Source of the DNA: Corylus avellana | Taxonomy: Eukaryota; Streptophyta; Magnoliopsida; Fagales; Betulaceae | Direction of reading: 5' to 3' | Assembly: GCF_901000735.1 (NCBI RefSeq) | Contig: NC_081546.1 | Location: 19,467,220 to 19,531,219, forward strand | DNA length: 64,000 nucleotides | Part shown: in pieces, positions 41,043 through 53,700 of the stretch | How positions within the stretch are numbered: the first letter of the stretch is position 1 | Layout of the letters: each line of letters begins with the position of its first letter | The notes under the pieces: model-generated | Databases searched by the model: none | What the model was told of the DNA's origin: nothing | What the model saw: the letters and a program-made list of their open reading frames with translations, nothing else | Program-made: the position numbers and the translations under genes

Positions 41043-41475
41043 CGAATACTCTTTAGAACTGGCTTGGAAGTGGCTGAACTACGCCCATGGGCGTAGTTCA
41101 GTCACCCCCAAATAGCCAAATGAGGGTGGCCGAGCCACTCCAAAGTAGTGAAGGGGTGGTTTCGGCCATTTGGGGATGGTTTTAACTACTCCAAGCTTGC
41201 CATAAGGGTCGAGCCACCCCTAAATTTTTTCATCTTGTTTTGTTTTGTTTTGTCTTTTTAACACTTTATTCCCCCGGGTCATTTTTGGAAGTTTAAAGGC
41301 TAAAAGTCACGAGCGACACGCCTAACTTAATTTTCATCCAAACAGACACAAAAACTTAACGAATGGGCTAAATTGTTGCATTTTGTGGGGTTTGAGTGTC
41401 ACTTTGTAAAATTTGGGGACTAAAATACCAAAATGGTGATACTTTTGGGGGAAGGAGGGCTAAAGAGTATTTTCC
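41043..41475. mobile_element. Internally deleted copy of the 36667 fold-back element
   Basis: The right arm (about 41224-41475) matches the right arm of the 36667 element (GGGCTAAATTGT, ACTAAAATACCAAAATGGTGA) and ends AAAGAGTATTTTCCC. The left terminus is reduced to AATACTCTTTAG (41047), the inverse of that end. The core has the same GGGTGGCCGAGCCACTCC and GGTGGTTTCGGCCA words. Confidence 0.65.
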
Positions 41476-43770
41476 CATAGAATTTATAACATCAAGTTTT
41501 AGAATAGGGAGCCAAACATATTTAATCTAGGTCAATCAGGGATTTTAAAGAGGAAGTTAGAGACCAAATATGAGAGAACAGGAAAAAAAAATAAAAAATA
41601 AAAAATAAAATAATAAAATAATAAAATAATAGGGCCTAGATCTTATCATATTACTTTGCTTTCCTATTTTTCTTAAGGAATTTGCTATAATTTAAAGATT
41701 TTGACATGTCATGTGCCAATTGTATGTTAATGCAATAAAGTTGGCTGGCCGCCTCTCTCTCTCTCTTTTAAATATTATTTTTAAATTTTTTATTTGTAGT
41801 ATATTTGTAATTTTAAGTAACTGTATCATGTGGTACATATAATTGTCACATGATGTGTCAAATGAGAGTTAATTAATTGGACAGTAAATTGATAGAAGGA
41901 CCTATATGAAATCATATGATAACCTACCGACTTAACTTTTAATATTAAAAACTTAGAGACTAAATTAAAATTGCATGAAAATATTAGGATTAAATTTGAT
42001 TTTTCTCTTATATTAATGAAGTGTAATGATGGAACAACATCTTGACCGTTTAATTTAAAAGAGTGGTGAAGATTTAAGTAACCTTATATTATGGAGTTCT
42101 TTAGGAACTCGACGATCATGGTGTCTAAAATATTTATTTAAAAAGGATCCAACCCAACTTCTTTATGAAGTCATAATAACTTTATATCACAATGAAATTG
42201 TTTTTTCAAGAGTAACATTAGGGGTAGAATAAGGGCTTGTTTGGCAAAAGACTCTAGAAGTCCTATTTTTTTAAAAAAATAATAATAATAAAAAACCTAC
42301 AAAACAAATTTTTTTATTATTCTATACAAAAAATTTAAAACTTTTATTTACTTTATATCACTTTAATCCCCTCCAAACTAAAAACACACTATACATATTC
42401 ATTACCGAACAAGGCCTAAGAATGCTAACATAAAGTTATAAATTGACATAGGTTTTTTTATTTTTTATTTTTTATTTTTTTATGAAGGTAACAATCTTTA
42501 TTTAAATAATTGGTTGCATACAATTAATCAATGAGTCAAACCCACGAGAAAGGTGACTTGACAACTTAGCAGTCACTTTAGTTTGTCAGTCTTCTCATTT
42601 TCTCGATACAAAATAAACCACATGGAGACATTGTCAATGCAAAGAAAAGATTATAAGCAGATAAAGATAGAGGGATATAAAAATAAATTGGAGAGATAAG
42701 AAGATATATAGTTGAAGGGTTCAAGATTTTTGCTCAAAATACATATTTTATTGGCAAAAAGTCTATGAGATCAATTTCTAGATTCTTCTTTTTCTTTGAA
42801 TATTCTATTTGTGATTTGCTGGACTTATTATACAAGAAACAATTCTCTTTTGCCCTCAAATCTTCCATCCATACGACTATGAAATGACTTTGTCTCTCAA
42901 GTCTCATGAGTAAACGGTTCCTATAAAGGATGTTGCAGCCATGTTGGTGAGGGTAAGAATGTCTTATGCTTAATTTTTGTACCGATCGACGCACTCCTTA
43001 TCATATTTTTTGAGTAATGTTACAGGTATGATTTTTATTTTCCTAAAAGTGATGTAATTTTTAAAATTATGATTGAATTTTGGTCAAATAGTTATTTTAA
43101 AAGGTACATTAATTTTAAGAGGTATAAGTCATAGAAATAGCGTTACTCCAATTTTTTTGTTTTTTTTTGGTTAAACTTTTTCTTTTCCTTTTGGTAAGTG
43201 TAAAGGGGCCAAATCATCTAATCAAAAACAAAATCTCAATCAGTTTGGGCTCCAAAATGTCACAAACTTGATTATATGTGAAAAGACAAAGTCAAGAAGC
43301 TCAAAGATTCTACTGATAACCTTATTCTGAACCTCTCACCCACCTCCAAGCTCCCAACAACAAAGTCTCCAAAACTAATAAAGACAGTCGCACCGATGGT
43401 TTTATCAATGAACATTTTGTCAGGATAAGAAAAATTATTTGATCTAAAAGGTTATATTATTTTTTAATGTTTCAAGGTGTCTGCTTCTTATTGTTAAATT
43501 ACCAATTATCCTAAAAGCTTAAGCTGATAGGAAGAAGTAAATTTAATCATTTAACTATTACTTTAACACTTATTAAAGGGTACAAAACACTCAGTTTACA
43601 CTATGACCCGATTGAAATTATTCTTATTTTAATTTTATCACCAATTTAGATTTCCGGGTAATGAGGAGACAGAAATAATTTCACTAAGATTAATTAATTA
43701 ATTTATTTTTCATAGCTTGGCTAATGGCTAGTGCAAACCAGCCCCCTAATCATGCTAGAGGAGTCAAATG
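41476..43770. repeat. Unit 2 of the old segmental duplication
   Basis: Collinear with 37739-40130 over about 2.3 kb with many indels and no intact coding sequence. It contains a MITE (42233-42418) absent from unit 1 and, at about 43350-43500, an inverted copy of the repeat at 32330-32520. Confidence 0.7.
42233..42418. mobile_element. Short MITE, GGGCTTGTTTGGCAAAAG termini
   Basis: The left end GGGCTTGTTTGGCAAAA and the complement of the right end (AGGCCTTGTTCGGTAATG) are inverted repeats of about 17 bp around a 185-bp AT-rich core. Such GGCCTTGTTTGG ends are common on plant hAT- or Harbinger-like MITEs. Confidence 0.5.
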
Positions 43771-45488
43771 TCTACTATATTGTCCACTAGATTAATTATT
43801 TGTTTTGGATATTTAAAAAGAGAAGGTGGATTAATTCCTTTTTAGGTAAACCCAATATAAATCTAGATTAATTATTCAATAATATATGTCATATAATATC
43901 TAGCCTGATTATCCCAACAATAAAAAAAGGGGCCCAATTGAGAAACAGACATACCATCAATCTTGAACCTACCCCGAAATTATGCAGCCATAGAATGAAG
44001 TACTTTTTTTATGTGCAAGTATCACAACCATCAGAGCAAGAAAGGTTGTAATTATCATGTAAAATAATTAATTAATTATGATTAGCAAAATGATTATCTC
44101 ATCATCCCTCCATTAATTGTTACCAAATACCCATGGGAGGAGTGCATGCTGACCATTTCTTAAATTATGGTTGGCGGGTTCTTTCATATGACGCAACATG
44201 AGATAGCTTAATTAAGGTTAAACCTGTCGTTGAATATGTTACCATTTTCCTTAACTTGCTTTACCCAATTTGAATTTAAAATATGATTGTTTTGATTGAC
44301 TTTTTGAAATTATTGTTTAGGAAAAAAAATAATATAGAATTGATGTTTTTCATCTAGAGAAACTTTTTATTGTATTTAACAAGGGTGAGCTTAATAAAAA
44401 AAATTAAAAAAACATAAATAAAAGAAAAGAAAAAAATAGGGTGAGCTACTGAGCTTTGACACCAAAAAACCTCCGTTTTTTTTTTTTTTTTAATTGAAAC
44501 AACAGGTGAGAAAGACCAAGTACTTATAGTAATACATGCTCGCTGGAAGCTGCACAGGAAAGGCCTAGACAGTGAAAACTACACGCACTCTCTCAAATCC
44601 GACTGAGCTTAGCCTAACTCAATCCCATTAGAACATCCATAGGACTTAAAACAACTAATACTAATAAAATTAAATATTCATATTTCGAGAGTCAAACTCT
44701 CATAAGGAGAGATCATTAACTTATGAACAAAGGTTACTATTATCATTTTTTTTTTTTTTTTCTAATTGAATAAGAAAAAAAGGTTACAATGGATTACTAT
44801 TATCATTTAACAATTGAAATAATGAAGATTTATTAGATTTTTGGTAACCACTTCTTCAAATTCCATTTACTGTTTTTTATTTCTAACTCTCTCTCTCTCT
44901 CTCTCTCCAATTTCATTCTTGCATAAGCATATCATAATCCAACGACTAGTCTATAATAAACTATGGGGGGAATTATACTCACTCCCTTAATCCATTGCTC
45001 ATTTTGTAACGTCCCTCCAAATTTTTAATCTGGTTAATGTGCCTGGCCTATCTTACATTGGAGTTGCAATATCTCATTTTTGTTCTCAAAAAGACAAAAA
45101 TGCCATAAAATATATTAAAAAGAACAAAAAAAGTACAAAAAAAAAATTAAAAATTAGATTTTTTAATGAAAAAAAAAAACTAACCCATAACATGGCCGTG
45201 TGTTTTACTCAAGACCCATGAATACGCCATGGGTCACCAGCGGTTGTGAGTCAACTAGTAATCCACGACGTGGTCGTGAGCCTAGTGGCTAAGGGCATAG
45301 CCGTGGGTTTATAGTTTAGTTTAGTTTTTTCTTTTTCAGATTTTTAGAGGTATTTTTCCTTTTTGAAATAAAATGAAGACATTGTAACACTAATGATAAA
45401 TCGTTAAGATGCATTAATTAAATCAAAAGATTGAAAGAATATTGTAAAAAAATAATATATTGATGGGATAAATATCGTTTTCCCAAAT
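43771..45488. other. Gene-poor AT-rich intergenic DNA
   Basis: No gene is supported. A (CT)n stretch lies at about 44887-44908. Around 45190-45310, GGCCGTG/CATGGCC words recur with CATGGGTCACC; similar words occur in the MITE at 54464-54884, hinting at a related core. Short ORFs here are poly-Lys or poly-Phe artefacts. Confidence 0.5.
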
Positions 45489-46080
45489 GGACACAAATTT
45501 CCTCTAAATTGTTTTGGAGGAAATTTCTTTGAACCTACTCCAATAAGAGTAACAAGTGTCATGATTAAAAAAAAAAAAAAAAAAAAAAAAATTAGAAAAG
45601 AAAGTGACAAGTATCATTAAACATTTTTTGGTTTCTAAAAAATTAAGAGATATGATAGGGGCTCAACTGAACCCCATCTAAGACCTAACTTTTACTTGTG
45701 TGGCATAAGGACAGAGTTTTCCTCCATACTAGGTTGGAGAAACTTTCTCCAATTTAGTCCATAAAAATGACATTTGTCCCTTTTTTGATAACACGCGAGA
45801 TGCATATGAGAGTTGTGTCGCATCAAGTTCAGAATTAAAATTTCAAAAAAGAGACAAAAATTAAAACATATGTTCACAAAAGTTGGGTGTTAGATGGGCT
45901 CAATTGAGCCCCTATCATATTTCAAAAATTAATGTTTGAGTTTCTAAATCAGTGAAATAACAATAAATGACTATTAACATATTAAAGAAAACGTGTGAGA
46001 GATAACACTTATCACTTATTAGATTAAGTTGAATGAAATTTTCATCAAATCAATTTGGAAGAAGTTTCCGTCATTTCCAA
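45489..46080. mobile_element. Fold-back element with near-perfect inner inverted repeats
   Basis: Inner arms at about 45650-45692 and 45878-45920 are strongly inverted: ATATGATAGGGGCTCAA and the complement of TTGAGCCCCTATCATAT. Weaker inverted similarity extends outward to about 45489 and 46080 (TTTCCTCTAAATTG against CAATTTGGAAGAAG). The spacer (45693-45877) has no coding sequence. No target duplication was resolved. Possibly a MITE nested in, or derived from, a larger fold-back. Confidence 0.65.
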
Positions 46081-46281
46081 ATCTAGTGTTTTGATATATT
46101 TTACTATTCTAAGCTAAAAGTCGTTTAATATAGAAAGGGGTGATGTGAGTTGCCAGCTAATCCATTAGCTTTGATCACGTGAACGCAAAGGCCTGCTGGG
46201 GGAACTATCTAATCGGTTGTCATTGTGTTGTAATCTAAATTTATATTAGGTTGATTAGGTACCATAATTACGCATTAACAT

Positions 46282-46410
46282 GGTCAAATCAGTCCCCAAG
46301 AGGTAATTTATTCGGTTGAAACCACGCGTAATAAAGTAGAGGTCATTAGTTCGAATCCCTCTCCCCCTTTTCGTGTGGACATATCAAAAAAAAACCTAAG
46401 GTCAAATCAG
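46282..46410 (+). mobile_element. tRNA-derived SINE with target-site duplications
   Basis: The body (about 46293-46394) starts TCCCCAAGAGG, has the B-box-like GGTCATTAGTTCGAATCCC and ends GTGGACATATCAAAAAAAAA. It is flanked by an 11-bp direct repeat GGTCAAATCAG (46282-46292 and 46400-46410). Same family as 34323 and 7893. Confidence 0.85.
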
Positions 46411-47480
46411 GTCTCATTAGGCTTTGGAACAACCTTAAACTTTTCTCAAAATCATGTGAGCCAATACTGACTAATTTAGAATCTATTTGAGATTGCGTTG
46501 AAAAATAGGGCTTTAAAAAGCGCTCCATTTTCAAGTTCCTTTCAAAACACAGTTTTGGGTTTTTGTAGAATAAAAATGTGATGCCGGGTAAAATTAAGAC
46601 TGTTCTGTCAATGTATGATAGCAGCAGAAACTAAGAATTGAAAATTAAAAAAAATGAATTCAGAAAGAGAGAAAATAATAAATAGGAAAAACAAAGACCA
46701 TAATTGCCTCCAAATAAGCAAACAGATAAATAACTCTGAAAGACTGAAATTTAATTGATACTTCAAAACTTAATTGAAAAATAACAAAAACAAGATTTTT
46801 TTTTTTTTTTTTTTAGGTTCCTCCTGATTTAACAAGAAAATAGAAAACCAATTCTAATTGAAAAAGGAAATCATAATGAGAAGGAAAAATTAAATCCTTC
46901 TCGAAAACTAATGTATAAATAATAAATCCACATTAATGTTGTTCTCCTACATCAAAAAGTCCAAAAAAAATATATTTTTAAAATTTTTTTATCAAACGAA
47001 TCCATTTTTACTCGACACAGCTTTTTAAATACTAAAATCATTCTTTTAACTTTCAAGAAAATCATTTCATAAACAGTTTTTTAAGTTTTTTTTTTTTTTT
47101 TAATCAAAATGACTCAGTTTTAGTTAATACAGCTTTTAAGTATTAAAAACAATTTTTTTAACTCCTTAACATAATTCATAAAAATTTAAAAAAGAAAAAA
47201 AAAAAAGAAAAAAAAAAAAAAAAGGAAAAGAAAAGTAGACGTGGTAAAAGGAGCACCTCAACCGGTGGTTGAGAGAGTAGCTAGAAAAGTCAATATTTTG
47301 TTGATCCTAAAAAAAAGTTGCTCAAGCAGTCACATTCCTTCAGAACTATATATTGAATTTGTCATCCTCATCTTTTTCATTTATTATTATTATTTTTTTG
47401 TTATTACTTTTTTTTTTTTTTCCCTTTTTTCTAGTTTTTCTTTGCCTTTTGAATGACGGTAACCCCTTGAATATTTTTCA
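46411..47480. other. AT-rich intergenic DNA upstream of the 48014 gene
   Basis: Poly(A)/(T) runs and no coding sequence of note. ORFs near 47241-47706 are Phe/Leu-rich readings of T- and CT-rich DNA. Confidence 0.6.
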
Positions 47481-47484
47481 CGTT

Positions 47485-47520
<36 letters not shown>

Positions 47521-48013
47521 GCCTTATTTTTCAGCTTTCTTGCTACCTCTAAATCATGTTCCCAAAAAGCTCAAACCACATATATTTCTCTCATAACTTT
47601 GCCTTTGATTTGTTCTCAAATCCTTTTATATTTCTGTCTCCATTTCATGTCTCTCCTATTATTCCCTTTGTTTCTTTCCTTATACATTAACAGACAACAA
47701 CTATAAGCCTGCCTCTGCCTCCATTGCCAGAGAAGAAGAACACTCAATTTTTCTCCCCAAGTCCCTCAATCATCCTTGAAACTTGGGAAAAGCTGCCTTC
47801 TTTGTCTTATTTATTATTGAGATTCAAACATTTCTTTCCACCTCCTTTTTTGACCACTTCCAAGTCCAAGCCTATAATTTTCTAGGCTTTAATGTTCCTC
47901 TTAGGCCTGATGTTTGAATCTTCTGCCCCCTATTACTGATGATCATATTAATCTTTTTCTCTTCCTAGAATTTCTACCATTTTTCCTTGTCTTAATTTCC
48001 TTGGTGGATTGAT
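47481..48013 (+). promoter_or_regulatory. Presumed promoter / 5' leader of the 48014 gene, with (CT)n
   Basis: A (CT)n tract at 47487-47517 is followed by Pyr-rich DNA up to the start codon, typical of plant core promoters and 5' UTRs. The transcription start and a TATA box were not fixed. Confidence 0.4.
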
Positions 48014-48745
48014 ATGTGCTCAGAAACAAGTCCTCCTAGAATATCTTTCTCCCATGATCTTGGCCACCCACAAATTTTGCCAATCCAAAACAAGGTGAAT
48101 CGAACAGATCACTCCTTGCTTTTGGACCCAGATTCTGATTTTGAGTTCTGCTTTAGCAGCGGCAGCTTCGAGCATGAATCTTGTTCAGCAGACGAGCTTT
48201 TCTGCAATGGCATGCTTCTTCCAAAGGAAATCCATAGCTGTGAACCTCTGCCTATTGCTCTGCTTCCTCCTCCTCCTTCTGAGAAATCAAAGAAAGATTT
48301 ACGCATGAAAGAAGAAGTCATGGCTATAAAATCAGATTTGGAGCAGAAACATCCATCCAAGTCTTTCTGGGGTTTCAGGAGAAGTACTAGTCTCAACATT
48401 TCTGACAGTAAGAGAAGCTTGTTATGCTCATTGCCTCTTTTGTCTCGAAGCAATTCAACTGGTTTAACAATGGCGAAGGATGTTCAAAACAAGCAAAATT
48501 CACAGAAAAGAGCATCTGTTTTTATGTCAAGATCATCATCATCTTCATCTTCTTCTGCTTCATCTGCTCCTGCAATGCAGCAAAAACCTCCATTGAAGAA
48601 GAATTATGGAGGGTCTCTCCATGGTGCTCGGATTAGCCCTGTGTTGAATATTGTACCACCTTCTTACATTTCCAAAAGAACTGAAAATCTCTTTGGTTTG
48701 GGGTCTTTCTTACGTGACAGGAAAGATAAAAAGAGCAAGAATTAA
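48014..48745 (+). CDS. Small Ser/Lys-rich protein, MAKR-like style, function unknown
   Basis: A single-exon ORF of 243 aa with no signal peptide or membrane segment. The N-terminal part has PRISFSHDL, an acidic DSDFEFCFSSGSF stretch and SADELFCNGMLLP. The middle has KSFWGFRRSTSLN and LPLLSRSNSTG, then a Ser run (about residues 172-187), and the C-terminus is basic (LGSFLRDRKDKKSKN). The order 'PRISF - SADELFxxGxLLP - FWxFxRS - SRSNSTG - basic tail' resembles plant proteins annotated as membrane-associated kinase regulators and relatives; this is by style only. Codon use and the conserved-looking motifs support a real gene. Nearest neighbours are unrelated (AMSH1 14 kb upstream; BTS 2 kb downstream, convergent). 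Confidence 0.75.
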   Translation: MCSETSPPRISFSHDLGHPQILPIQNKVNRTDHSLLLDPDSDFEFCFSSGSFEHESCSADELFCNGMLLPKEIHSCEPLPIALLPPPPSEKSKKDLRMKEEVMAIKSDLEQKHPSKSFWGFRRSTSLNISDSKRSLLCSLPLLSRSNSTGLTMAKDVQNKQNSQKRASVFMSRSSSSSSSSASSAPAMQQKPPLKKNYGGSLHGARISPVLNIVPPSYISKRTENLFGLGSFLRDRKDKKSKN

Positions 48746-49609
48746 TGATTTTACTTGCTTTTTTCATGGACCAAATTATTAGATTTTCGTTTGTATGTAA
48801 AAAGATGTAGTTTTGGATTTTGGATTTATGCTTTTTGCTTGAATCATGTCAATGAACATGGAAACAATTATAAAGGGTGAAGTATATTATTGAGCTTTAG
48901 AAGATAGATATCCAAGAGAAGCTAATTATTGAATATCTTAAAACTCATATGATGAGGAAAAGAGATAAAGTGGATGGATTCATGCATATGAAAATGTCAC
49001 AAGCTCAAGGGACACAACAACAGGTACCCTTCTCTCATGCTTGTCTTATTCTTCTTCTCTTTTTGATTTTTCTTTATGCTATAATGTACATATAATTTTG
49101 AAATTGGCAGTTACTCTATGAAAGATAGATACCTATACTTCTACTGTAAGATTCAGACAAATGGAGCTTGAATCATGGGGCTAGGTTTGAAAAAACAAAT
49201 CTTTGTTGAAATACCTTTTCTTTCTGGAAGCTCGTTTGCAATTGCTTTTTAGGACAAAAATAAAACTATTAACAAACACCTCAGCATACGACACTCAAAC
49301 ATATTTTTTCACCTTTATGTCATATCACAACAAAAAAACAAAAATCACGAGCGTTGTGAGCTACTTTAACTGATCAAATGGTGAACTTTTATTTCTTGGG
49401 TTTGTTTTGAATCTTTCAAATAGGGTCAGGCTTAAGGATTGGACTAGATACCTTTCCCCATGATGTCCAAATATTGTGGGGTCTGGTATAGTGGTATCAC
49501 TGGTATGGACCCCTACCCATTTTGTTAACAGAAAGAAAAGAATAAAAAGATACAAAGAGCGGATAGGATGATTTATATTTATTAGCTACTAGCAAAAGAG
49601 GAATAAGGC

Positions 49610-49644
<35 letters not shown>

Positions 49645-49770
49645 ACTTTTCTGTAATAATAAGAGCAAATATTTTTTAAAAAAAAACTTCTATTTTATTT
49701 CTTGGCCAAATACTAAAAATAAAAAATAAAAAAGATTTTTTATTAGTTATTTATTTATTTATTATGTAGC
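48746..49770. other. 3' flank of the 48014 gene; repeats
   Basis: Holds a copy of the 34530 dispersed repeat (49248-49345) and an (AT)n tract (about 49608-49642). No gene. Confidence 0.5.
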
Positions 49771-49990
49771 TGAAATCACCTCGAAGCCCTTACCAATCCA
49801 GCCGGATGGCCACCCCTTAGGCCAGTTGAAGGTGGTTTCAGTCACCCTCATTTGGCTCATTGGGGATGGCCAAACTACCCACAATCTAGGCAAATGGGGT
49901 GGCCATTTGGAGGTGGTTTCGACCACCCCCAATCCACAAAATGTGGCCTATTATTATTATTATTATTATTATTATTTTGGTTTATTTAAT
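49771..49990. repeat. Third, diverged core of the GGTGGTTTCGGCCA fold-back family
   Basis: GGCCAGTTGAAGGTGGTTTCAG and GGGGTGGCCATTTGGAGGTGG words match the cores at 36925-37400 and 41060-41225. It is followed by (ATT)n (about 49948-49976) and a degraded right arm. Termini not recognisable. Confidence 0.5.
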
Positions 49991-50207
49991 TGGGGGCATT
50001 TTTGAAATTCCTCCAAAAAAAAAAAATGTGGCAATATACGAAAGTTCAGACAAGTGAGCCATTTTCGGTCAAATTAGACAAGCATGACTAACAAATGGAT
50101 CACATTATGAATTTTTAATACTTTGTTAAAGTACATTAGCAATTTTTAAATATTGGAAGTCAAATTGAAAATAATTTAAGATAGTAAAGTGTAACTTTGG
50201 ACTGAAC

Positions 50208-50238
<31 letters not shown>

Positions 50239-50750
50239 CAATACGTTTTGGATATCTTTCACTGCTATCTTGATACATCATGGACTGCATGGATCTACAA
50301 TTAACCTTGTTTGCATCCAATCGGGTTCGACATTGAAAGCACCCTATATATGCTTTTGAAGTTTATTCCGACTTGGTATCTAAATTCGTAACAATAGAAT
50401 TACAGAACACAAAGAAATATGTAAAAAGAATGAAAAAAATTACGGTCTAGTTGAAAATTCTACCGCAACATGAAAGAGCGCACGCACGTAGCAGCATGCT
50501 CTTATGGCTTCTCGTAATGTTCAATTCTGAACATACGCATATAAACCACAGGAAGTAGATCTTTAAGCTGATTCTGTAAATGTGTAGTGTTCCACTGTTC
50601 GTCGGACATAAAAATGGCCGGTGTCCGGGTTGGGGGAAAATTGGATTGTCTATACAAGTTTTTTTCTTTTCTTTTTCTGTCCGGAGAATACAAGTATTTA
50701 CAAACTAAAATATGTATAAATATTTTCTCAAAGAAAAAGAAAACCTCTCG
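49991..50750. other. Intergenic / BTS 3' flank
   Basis: Includes a long A run (50211-50235) and the likely BTS 3' UTR (minus strand, just below 50751). The poly(A) site is not defined. No other gene. Confidence 0.4.
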
Positions 50751-53700
50751 TTATTGTGCTGTGGAGCAGTTGGCATTTGACGTCTGAGTCCTGATCACCC
50801 TGGTGTTATATGACCCACATAATCCACACTTATGATACAACCAGTGGAAGCGTGAAACGCCCTTTCGATCACAGTCATTGCAAAGTATATCCTGGATTGC
50901 CATACGAACATTAGTAAGGACAAAAACAGTGTAAAACCAGTTTCAATTTAACAATTCTTTGGCACGAGGTACCTGACAACGATCGACATATTCTTCCGGA
51001 AGCTCCTCGGCAGCCAACAATGCGTCGAGCATGCCAAAGTAAACCTGAGTTTTGCATTTTGGACAAAACAAGAAATGAGTAAATGGCAAAGAAGCTCAGA
51101 AAAAGTAACTGGAACCAATTCTATTAAGTATAGGAACTTCATTCAATGTCATTTTCCCCAAGTAATGAAAAGGCTGCCGATTTTAGCACCATCTCCAAGG
51201 ATTAGTAAATTGTTTAGCATAATGGAAACTCTGACCAAGCAGTAAATGAAAGGAGAAAAAGTTGTATTACCGCCATATCTCCTAAAGATTTGCTGCAAAT
51301 TGGACAGGTGTAGTGACTGCAAGTGTATGCCTGAGAGAACAAAACAAGGTTGGAGATTAGATTCAACTACCATTCTCTGATTCCTTTTAAAAGGAAAGAT
51401 ATATAAGATTAAAAGGTAAACGACATATGCAGAACACAAGCATGAAAGAGGAGACCTGAAAGCAAGCTGAATGCATGTAATGGCCACAAGGTAGAGCTCT
51501 GACGGTTGCACTTGATGTGAATAAGAAATCACAGCAGATAGGGCAGTTTGTTTCTAAGCCTTTCTCTAGGCACTTGTGGTTCACTACATTTATTCCCAGG
51601 CAACAATTGCAGGTCATACAATGAAAAAAATCAACGCCAAGACCTCTCCCAAGACGGCATAAATTGCAAAATGGGCAGTGATATACAGTCCTAAAGCAAG
51701 GAAAATACCGATGATAAGTCAGTGCTTCTGCATAAGCATCAAGTGTATTGAGCACCAAAAAAAAAACCAAGGCAAGGTCTGAGAAATGAAACTACAAAGG
51801 TTTTTTACAAAAGCTTAATTATTCATTGGCGGTATTGATGTGAACAATGTAATCCCAAACTTTTCAAGTAAGATAAAAACAATGTTACAATTATTTGTCT
51901 TCAACTTTATAAGCTCTTTGGTTGTACAGGGCATTTTTATTAGTGTTTATAACCATAAAAACGAAGAAAGACGAGTGAAAGTGTAAACAAAGAAACAATT
52001 CTTTTTAACAGTATCCAGAAATCTATCTTAACCTTTCATCAAAGTAAAAAAACCGAGAAAAGGAGAATAGAAAATATCTACGGTACTTTATTGCCACCAA
52101 ATTTATTGAGTTTGATAATTAATAAAAACATTTAAAATTTTCAATAAGAACTCGTGTACCTTTCATCATCAAAAAATTTACAGATATTGCAATAATACTT
52201 TGCCATCGAAAATCCATTGCATGAAGGTGTCATGCATATTGGCCCAACCGCTTGAGTGGTCAGGCAACGCATACACATCATTTCTGATGTTGCTTTCCTG
52301 CAATTATAAAATAGAACATTAGAGATACAATATCCCAACATGGAATTTGACCAATGATATCAGAAAGTTACCTGTCCATTGAATGATCGCTCACATTGTC
52401 ATGGCAAAATCTACATGCAAACAACTTGCCACAACAAGCAGCAAGGAGTTTGCAGTTTCTTTTATAGTGTTCACACCCAAACACTTGTTTCTCAGGATCT
52501 TGAAATGATGGTGTGCGTTCCACTAAATCTTCACCATTAGAAGCTTCCCCAGCTACTGATTTAGGAAACTTCTGCTGAGTCGCGATCCAGCGACTAAAAC
52601 AAGAAGGTCGTAATTAAGAATTTATGACTCATGACAAAGAGATGAAGCACTTTAAGATGACATAATCTGGTATTTATATCAGACTGAAGGTAGATAAAAG
52701 CATTTTTGAGAGTCTCCACTGGATTATTATCTTTTGCTTTTTTTGTTTTTTGTTTTTTTGTTTGGGTAAGCAAAGTAGATTATTATCATCAGAACTAACC
52801 TAGTCATAAGATTCTGTACAAGATATGCCCTTCTCCTTGGATCGAGAGTTGAGTCTCGATAAACCTTTCTGATTTCAGACTCAAGCTCATTTTGATTCAT
52901 ACGGAAAATATCCTTCCAACCAGGCTTGAACATCTGATCACTATGATCCAAGCTTTCTTGATATTCCATACCTAGAAGAAAAAACATTGAACTCAGTTGA
53001 ACCTACTCCACCAGACAGAATTTGCACATAACACGTGCAAAGTGTAAAACATGAACAACAATAGGATATATAAAACATGACAGCCTACTAAGGCAACTAA
53101 ATTTATTTATTGTAACCCTGTGCAGTACTCCAGCAGCACAAAAATAGTAACCTTTTTGAGAGATGCTAGTTTCTGATGTTTCAGTCTCTGAAGTTGACAC
53201 TGGACTTCCTTTCCAACATTCATTAAGCCATTCATTGAACATTGTGTTTTTGGTTGCCTGTTTCCATGTGTCCATCATTTTGTTTTGTTCATCCTGAGTA
53301 AGTGCAGAAGTTACCCATGGTAACATAGATTGCAGCACTTCAGCACCCGTAGTCCCAATTATGCGGCCCACTATTTTGTCTTGTTCCTCCACAGAGAAAT
53401 GTCTGCCAAACAATGGCCACAGCTCAAGTTCTTCCCTGAAGATATGCTGGTCCAATGTCACTCTTACTGATTTGCACATTCCTTGAAGCTTAGTAGCTAG
53501 CTCATTGTATTTTTTAGCAGAATCACTATCACAGGCAGAAGAAAATCCAACGTTACTTCCAGTTAAATACCCTCTCGTATGGGCCTTCTGCATGCTTTCA
53601 AGAAGGTGTGAAAGCTCAGAAAGAACAGAAGATATATCTTCAAAAAGTTTTTCTTCCTGCTTATGGTCCAATGTGTACGAGTGGCTCACATTATGAAGTG

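Noticed and set aside
47353..47706. 117-aa hydrophobic ORF as a membrane protein
   Set aside because: It is a translation of T-rich and (CT)n promoter DNA, and such Phe/Leu/Ser runs are expected by composition.
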